From Caballeronia grimmiae (GTDB lineage Bacteria; Pseudomonadota; Gammaproteobacteria; Burkholderiales; Burkholderiaceae): DNA of 64,000 nucleotides. Positions 59,342 to 64,000 of this stretch are shown here, one piece after another; position 1 is the stretch's first letter, and the number at the start of each line of letters is the position of its first letter. The DNA is taken from NCBI RefSeq assembly GCF_000698555.1, contig NZ_JFHE01000001.1, forward strand, positions 186,001-250,000, in the 5' to 3' direction. The notes beneath the pieces are model-generated. The model saw nothing but the letters and a program-made list of their open reading frames with translations. It had not been told where the DNA came from and did no database searches. The position numbers were made by a program, and so were the translations under genes.

Positions 59342-60886
59342 TCACTTCTGCGACGGCGCGCGCGGGCGCAACGGCACGAACTGCGTGTTGTCGCCACGAC
59401 GCACGAGAACCGCGACCATCTTGCTGGCATCGAGATTCTGCGCGATGGCTTCGAACTGCTTGGCGCTCGTGATGTCCGTATCGCCGATCCGCATAATGAT
59501 GTCGCCCTTCTGGAAGCCAGCGCGCGCGGCCGGTCCTTCGACCGCATCGACCAGCACGCCGCTCGTCAGCTTCAGCGCCTTTTTCTGTTCGGCGGAGAGA
59601 TCGCTCACGGCAAGTCCGAGCGAGTTGCTCGCACGTTCCTTGGGCTGCGGGGCGCGGCGCTGCTCGGCCTTCGCGACCTTGTCCGGCTGCATTTCGGCAA
59701 TGGTGATCGGCAGATCGCGTGACTGACCCTTGCGCCAGATCGTGACGGTTGCCTTCGAGCCCGGCTTGCTTTCGCCGACCATGCGCGGCAGATCAGTCGC
59801 CGTCTCGACGTTCGTCCCGTTGAACTTCAGGATGATGTCGCCCGGCTGAATCCCCGCCTTGTCCGCCGGACCGCCCGACTCGACGCTGCTGACGAGAGCG
59901 CCCTGCGCCTTCGGCAAGCCGAGCGAATCGGCGACGTCCTTCGTCACTTCGCCGATCGCCACTGCGATCCGGCCGCGCACGACCTTGCCCGACGTCTTCA
60001 GTTGATCGGCGACGCGCATGGCTTCGTCGATCGGAATCGCGAACGAGATGCCCATGAAGCCGCCGGTGCGGCTATAAATCTGCGAGTTGATGCCGATGAC
60101 TTCGCCCGCCATATTGATGAGCGGACCGCCCGAGTTGCCGGGGTTGACGGCGACATCGGTCTGGATGAACGGCAGGTAGTCGCCCGTGTCGCGCCCCTTC
60201 GCGCTGACGATGCCCGCGGTCACCGTGTTGTCGAGGCCGAACGGCGAGCCGATCGCAAGCACCCATTCGCCGACGCGCACCTTGTTCGAATCGCCAATGG
60301 TGATCGCCGGCAGGCTCGACGCGCTGATCTTGACCACCGCGACGTCCGTGCGCTCGTCGACGCCGACGAGACGCGCCTTGAACTCGCGCTTGTCGGTCAG
60401 CGTCACGTAGATGGTGTCGGCGTCGTCGACGACGTGCGCGTTCGTCATCACGTAGCCGTCCGTCGACAGGATGAATCCCGAGCCGACGCCGCTGCTCTGT
60501 TCCGAGTTGTCCTGGTTGTCATCGGGAGCGCTGCGGCTGCCGCCCTTGCCCTGATCGCCGCCGCCGCCGCCACCACCACCTCCTCCTCCGCCACCGCCGC
60601 GCGGCGAGCCCGGCTGACCGGGCATCGGAATGCCGAAGAAGCGTCGGAAGAACTCGGACATGTCGCCATCATCCAGACCGGGCGGCAGACCGCGCAGGTC
60701 GTTGGCGGTGCCGACGCGCGAGGTCGTGCGGATATTGACGACCGAAGGCCCGACTCGGTCGACGAGCACGGTGAAATCCGGCAGGTTCACCGCTGGCGCC
60801 GCCGCCGCTGCCGTATGCGAGAGGAGCGGCAGGCACACGGCGAGCGCCGCGGCCGCGATGAACTTGCGCAGCGAGTAGTAGCTCAT
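59342..60886 (-). CDS. mucD: Periplasmic serine protease MucD/DegP
   Basis: 514 residues. Signal peptide ending around SHTAAAAA. Trypsin-like domain: His in VMTNAHVVDDADTI, Asp in ERTDVAVVKISA, Ser in NPGNSGGPLINMAG. Two PDZ domains follow (ALVSSVESGGPADKAGIQPG; VLVDAVEGPAARAGFQKGD). It degrades misfolded envelope proteins and restrains sigma-E signalling. An unusual run of about 14 glycines lies before the protease core. 22 bases after rseB. Confidence 0.95.
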   Translation of the reverse strand: MSYYSLRKFIAAAALAVCLPLLSHTAAAAAPAVNLPDFTVLVDRVGPSVVNIRTTSRVGTANDLRGLPPGLDDGDMSEFFRRFFGIPMPGQPGSPRGGGGGGGGGGGGGGDQGKGGSRSAPDDNQDNSEQSSGVGSGFILSTDGYVMTNAHVVDDADTIYVTLTDKREFKARLVGVDERTDVAVVKISASSLPAITIGDSNKVRVGEWVLAIGSPFGLDNTVTAGIVSAKGRDTGDYLPFIQTDVAVNPGNSGGPLINMAGEVIGINSQIYSRTGGFMGISFAIPIDEAMRVADQLKTSGKVVRGRIAVAIGEVTKDVADSLGLPKAQGALVSSVESGGPADKAGIQPGDIILKFNGTNVETATDLPRMVGESKPGSKATVTIWRKGQSRDLPITIAEMQPDKVAKAEQRRAPQPKERASNSLGLAVSDLSAEQKKALKLTSGVLVDAVEGPAARAGFQKGDIIMRIGDTDITSAKQFEAIAQNLDASKMVAVLVRRGDNTQFVPLRPRAPSQK

Positions 60887-60908
60887 AGGCTGGAGGCGAG
60901 GGATTCGA

Positions 60909-61940
60909 TTACCGGGAAGGCTTGTATTCTATGGTAGAGGCAAATTGCTGCAACGTGCTTTGCGGCACTTCACCGAGCAAGGTAATCCAGAAATCCCCAC
61001 GGCGCTTCACGAGCACATGCGTCGCGCCGCTGTTGCCCGCGCCTTCCTTGCGCGAACTTTTCTCGACCGGCTCGACGAACACGGAAATGGCGGCGAGGCC
61101 ATCCGAGAATACGGCCTGATCGACGGGAATCGGCGCCTGGCCCTGCTGGCTCGACGCCATCGGCCGGCGCAACTCGCGAATCTTCCTGAAGCCGGGAATG
61201 TTCGGCTTCAGTTGCCAGCCCTGCGCTTCCATGTCGACCGGCTGCACGGGCGGCCGCACGATGGTCCAGCCCGCCGTGCTGCGCATGCCGTTCGCAATCG
61301 ACGTCTTGTCGATCGCCCCGCCGATGCGCACTTGCGAGAACGAAAGCTGCTCCAGCACCTCGCCGTCCGGATCGAGCGTCTGGGCGCGCAGCAAAAGGCC
61401 GGTCTTGGCGTCCGCCCAGAGCTTGTAGGCGAAGCGGTACGCATCCTTCGGATCGAGCTCGATGACCTGGCTGTCGACGCCGGCCACGCGATCGTTACCG
61501 AGCAGCTTCGGCTCGTAGTAATTCAGCACCTGATCCCCGCTCGTCGCGAGCAGCGAGGGGAACGAGTCCCGGCTCTGCCGATGCTCCATCACGAGCAAAT
61601 GCCGCTCGGGGACGAACGTGACCATGTCGTCGTCGTGGCGCAGCATGCGGCGCGGCGCGCCGTCGAGGCTTTCGAGCGATTCATATTCGCCGTCGCCGCG
61701 CGTCGCGACGTGCGTGATGCGCGACGACTGCACCGTCGTGCCGCGCTGATAGACGAACGTGCCCTCGTAGTTCTGCTGCTGGGCCGCGTCGTGGATGCGA
61801 TTGAGCAGGCTGGCCGCGGTCTTGCGCTGTGCGGCGCCGGTGGTGTCGGCGAACGAACTCGATGCCGCCGACAACAATGCGGCTGCGCACAACATGAATG
61901 CCGGCAGCCGCCCCCAGGTTCTAGTTTTATTCAACCGCAC
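60909..61940 (-). CDS. rseB: Sigma-E regulator RseB/MucB
   Basis: 343 residues. Signal peptide MRLNKTRTWGRLPAFMLCAA to SSFADT. Two-domain lipoprotein-like fold: LLNRIHDAAQQQNYEGTFVY, SRITHVATRGDGEYESLESL and the C-terminal domain to STIEYKPSR. It sits in the periplasm and shields RseA from proteolysis until lipopolysaccharide or outer-membrane stress displaces it. 12 bases after rseA. Confidence 0.93.
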   Translation of the reverse strand: MRLNKTRTWGRLPAFMLCAAALLSAASSSFADTTGAAQRKTAASLLNRIHDAAQQQNYEGTFVYQRGTTVQSSRITHVATRGDGEYESLESLDGAPRRMLRHDDDMVTFVPERHLLVMEHRQSRDSFPSLLATSGDQVLNYYEPKLLGNDRVAGVDSQVIELDPKDAYRFAYKLWADAKTGLLLRAQTLDPDGEVLEQLSFSQVRIGGAIDKTSIANGMRSTAGWTIVRPPVQPVDMEAQGWQLKPNIPGFRKIRELRRPMASSQQGQAPIPVDQAVFSDGLAAISVFVEPVEKSSRKEGAGNSGATHVLVKRRGDFWITLLGEVPQSTLQQFASTIEYKPSR

Positions 61941-61952
61941 ACTTACCCTCGG

Positions 61953-62591
61953 TTATTGGCCCTGCGAAGTCGCGGCCGCACGAATCAGAGGCATCGAGCC
62001 GGGCATCGCAGGTTGCTGCGAGAACTGTTGATGCGCTTCGAGATATTGATCGAGACTCGCGTCGCGGATAATGTTTGCCTCCACGACGGGCGCGGCCGTG
62101 CTCACCGCCGGCACCGACGCCAGCGCGACGCGCTGCACTGGCTCCGTCTGCGCGACGCTCGCCACTTGCGCGACCGGCTGGGTGCCGACGCCCTGCAACT
62201 GCGGCACGACGATCCACGTCAGCGTCGCGGCAGCGGCGGCCACCGCGAAAGCCGGCACGACGCGCCGGCGCAGCATGCCGCCGCGCGCCTTCTGCGCCGC
62301 CGGAGCGAGCACGTGCGCTTCAGCTTCGAAACGCACGGAGAACGCCGACATGAACGCGCTGCTGCGCGCCGGGCTTTCGACGAGATCGTCGGAGCGCAGG
62401 GCATCGCCGATCAGGTGATAGTCCGACCACGACGCGCGGTCCTGGCTCGTCAGTCCCGCAAGGAACTGGCTGATGTTCTGAATTTCGTCGAGCGACTCAC
62501 CGTCGACGAACGCCGACAAGCGCTCGCCGCGCGTGCCCGCCTGAGAATGTGACTGCGAATTTCCGTGCGCTTGCATCGAGACCGACCCCAT
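61953..62591 (-). CDS. rseA: Anti-sigma-E factor RseA/MucA
   Basis: 212 residues. The cytosolic N-domain contains ERLSAFVDGESLDEIQNISQ and SWSDYHLIGDALRS, the usual anti-sigma pattern. A single membrane helix (VVPAFAVAAAAATLTWIVV) and a periplasmic C-domain follow. It holds RpoE at the membrane. The Met at 62591 follows GGGGAGCATC; the frame continues 14 codons upstream without a better site. Confidence 0.92.
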   Translation of the reverse strand: MGSVSMQAHGNSQSHSQAGTRGERLSAFVDGESLDEIQNISQFLAGLTSQDRASWSDYHLIGDALRSDDLVESPARSSAFMSAFSVRFEAEAHVLAPAAQKARGGMLRRRVVPAFAVAAAAATLTWIVVPQLQGVGTQPVAQVASVAQTEPVQRVALASVPAVSTAAPVVEANIIRDASLDQYLEAHQQFSQQPAMPGSMPLIRAAATSQGQ

Positions 62592-62675
62592 GATGCTCCC
62601 CAATCCTGTGATACCACCCCGTAGTGACACCAACTAACCCAGATATCGCGTCCCTGTCCCGTGGTTTTTCGCCGC

Positions 62676-63275
62676 CTACCAGCGCTTGCCTTCGGGAGTG
62701 TCCAACAACGGACGCAATTTTGCCGCAATGGCTTCCCGAGCACGGAAAATTCTTGATCTGACGGTGCCGATCGGGCAATTCATCATCTCGGCGATTTCTT
62801 CGTAGCTCAACCCTTCGATTTCCCGGAGCGTGATGGCGGTGCGCAGTTCTTCCGGCAGCAGCGCCATCGCAGCATTGACCGTTTCGGCAATCTGCTTGCT
62901 CATCAACATCGACTCGGGCGTGTTGATATCCCTTAGTTGGTCGGCGTCGGAGAAAGTTTCCGCCTCTTCGGCATCTGCTTCGGTAGAAGTGGGAGCGCGG
63001 CGGCCCTGCGTGGCAAGGTAGTTCTTTGCCGTGTTGACGGCAATCCGGTACAGCCAGGTGTAGAACGCGGATTCGCCCCGAAATTGCGGCAGCGCGCGGT
63101 AAGCCTTGATGAAGGCGTCCTGGGCGACGTCCTCGACCTCGGCGGGGTCGCGCACGAGGCGAGAGATCAGTCGAATGATCTTGCGGTGGTATTTGGCGAC
63201 CAGCAGTTCGAACGCGGCTTTGTCGCCCTTCTGCACGCGCTCGACCAGGACTTGGTCGATTTCTTTTTCGCTCAC
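62676..63275 (-). CDS. rpoE: RNA polymerase sigma factor RpoE (AlgU)
   Basis: 199-residue ECF sigma factor. Region 2 includes YHRKIIRLISRLVRDPAEVE, DVAQDAFIKAYRAL and FYTWLYRIAVNTAKN. Region 4 includes LREIEGLSYEEIAEMMNCPI and GTVRSRIFRAREAI. It controls the envelope stress response and heads the operon with rseA, rseB and mucD. I see no good sigma-E (GGAACTT / TCTGA) element upstream; TACAAT at 63321-63316 could be a sigma-70 -10 but lacks a clear -35. Confidence 0.96.
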   Translation of the reverse strand: MSEKEIDQVLVERVQKGDKAAFELLVAKYHRKIIRLISRLVRDPAEVEDVAQDAFIKAYRALPQFRGESAFYTWLYRIAVNTAKNYLATQGRRAPTSTEADAEEAETFSDADQLRDINTPESMLMSKQIAETVNAAMALLPEELRTAITLREIEGLSYEEIAEMMNCPIGTVRSRIFRAREAIAAKLRPLLDTPEGKRW

Positions 63276-63370
63276 CTGGAAATCCGTTTGACTTGGGGGC
63301 TGTTCGCGGACGGCTATTGTAGCGTTACCGTCTTCGCGTTATCCCCGATGCTCATGCGCCGTTACAGTCG

Positions 63371-63838
63371 TTACAGGTATGCGCTCGCGGCGCGGCGGGC
63401 GCGCACTGCAAGCTGGCGGAAGGTGTCGGAATCGACGGCATCGGCGGCGACGAGCAGCGTGCGCGGCCTGTTTTTCCCCGACGACAAGGTCAGCGCCAGC
63501 AGCCGCCCGCCCCATTGCGCGCAGCCGATGATGGAAAAATACCGCGCACCGCCCGCGCGGCCCCAGACGGTCAGGCCGTCCGCGTGCAGCGCGATCGCCG
63601 CCGGCTGGCGACGCCGCCAGCGCGACGCTGCGACCCCAAGCAGCGCGGCCACGACGAGCGCCGCGACGGTGCCATCGAAAGCGCCGAAATGTCCCGCGAT
63701 GCACTCGAAAACCGCCGCGCCTGCTATCGCGATGAACACAACGAGCGCGGCCAGTACGAAACGAGACGGCCGCACCGGGATGCGCGGCAGATTGCCTGCT
63801 TCCCGATGCGGCCGATGCTGCTGCGCGCCCGTCATCAC
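63371..63838 (-). CDS. Small membrane protein, YgfX-like layout
   Basis: 155 residues. Two hydrophobic helices at about 28-45 and 55-70 (FVLAALVVFIAIAGAAVFEC; TVAALVVAALLGVAAS), then a basic linker RWRRRQPA. A small beta-rich C-domain follows (IALHADGLTVWGRAGGARYF). This resembles YgfX/CptA-type proteins that sit next to rpoE-like loci, but similarity is only by layout. Function unknown. Confidence 0.55.
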   Translation of the reverse strand: MMTGAQQHRPHREAGNLPRIPVRPSRFVLAALVVFIAIAGAAVFECIAGHFGAFDGTVAALVVAALLGVAASRWRRRQPAAIALHADGLTVWGRAGGARYFSIIGCAQWGGRLLALTLSSGKNRPRTLLVAADAVDSDTFRQLAVRARRAASAYL

Positions 63839-63866
63839 GGTCCCCGATCCACCGAGCGCGTTGCGC

Positions 63867-64000
63867 TCAGTGACGCTTGAACACGAGCGAGCCGTTCGTG
63901 CCGCCGAAGCCGAACGAGTTCTTCACCGCGACATCGATCTTCATTTCCCGCGCGGTGTTCGCGCAGTAGTCCAGGTCGCATTGCGGGTCCTGGTTAAAGA
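63867..64000 (-). CDS. fabF: 3-oxoacyl-ACP synthase II, 3' end only
   Basis: Only the last 43 codons are in the window. The end [17 protein letters not shown] is the FabF/FabB signature containing the second part of the active site region, and [19 protein letters not shown] precedes it. FabF extends acyl chains in fatty acid synthesis. Its position before rpoE is typical for this group of bacteria. Confidence 0.9.
   Translation of the reverse strand, partial: FNQDPQCDLDYCANTAREMKIDVAVKNSFGFGGTNGSLVFKRH

Noticed and set aside
63276..63370. Sigma-E autoregulated promoter before rpoE
   Set aside because: No GGAACTT-like -35 with a TCTGA-like -10 at the right distance was found; the promoter may lie further upstream.

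Overview
The window is about 64 kb of GC-rich chromosome. Gene content, gene order and protein sequences point to a betaproteobacterium of Burkholderia sensu lato (Burkholderia, Paraburkholderia or Caballeronia). The main signs are the rpoE-rseA-rseB-mucD-lepA-lepB-rnc-era-recO-pdxJ-acpS-nagZ cluster, the earP-efp pair, uvrC-pgsA followed by tRNA-Gly and tRNA-Cys, and rlmE-ftsH-folP-glmM. I see no insertion sequence, integrase, prophage, CRISPR array, rRNA operon or plasmid function, so this reads as core chromosome.

Layout. (1) 1-2.6 kb: the end of an aldose-1-epimerase-like gene, a LysM/M23 lipoprotein, small envelope proteins and tRNA-Pro. (2) 2.7-14.8 kb: a phosphate block. It holds sixA, olsB (ornithine lipid acyltransferase), divergent ppx and ppk, then phoR-phoB-phoU-pstB-pstA-pstC-pstS on the minus strand. 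PHO-box-like repeats with a -10 element at the same 10-base spacing lie before pstS, olsB and ppk. Phosphate import, polyphosphate turnover and phosphorus-free membrane lipid may therefore answer to the PhoB encoded among them. (3) 14.9-21.9 kb: glmM, folP, ftsH, rlmE, the RNA-binding yhbY, a membrane protein and greA. (4) 22-28 kb: carB and carA behind a long leader, and an MFS transporter. (5) 28.2-33.1 kb: mltD, gloB, a methyltransferase, rnhA, dnaQ and tRNA-Val. (6) 33.2-40.8 kb: two membrane proteins, a glycosyltransferase, an 837-base gap with an orphan terminator, an ABC exporter, and otsB-otsA for trehalose.

(7) 41-44.3 kb: a Sco1-like copper chaperone, a CtaG-like oxidase assembly protein, an ElaA-like acetyltransferase, tRNA-Cys, two identical tRNA-Gly and pgsA. 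(8) 44.3-50.8 kb: uvrC with an acidic insertion, earP and efp (EF-P carries the Arg32 that EarP rhamnosylates), a BON-domain lipoprotein behind a sigma-54-type promoter, and a sigma-54-activator-like response regulator. (9) 50.9-64 kb: a long minus-strand envelope-stress, secretion and translation cluster from rpoE down to nagZ, preceded by a small membrane protein and the end of fabF.

No wholly new multi-gene system is evident. The best leads are the response regulator at 49.4-50.8 kb, which has lost the Walker B glutamate and the canonical GAFTGA loop yet sits beside a sigma-54-type promoter; the phosphate block with its matching PHO-box promoters; and an orphan minus-strand terminator and a 22-codon ORF that may mark unannotated small transcripts.
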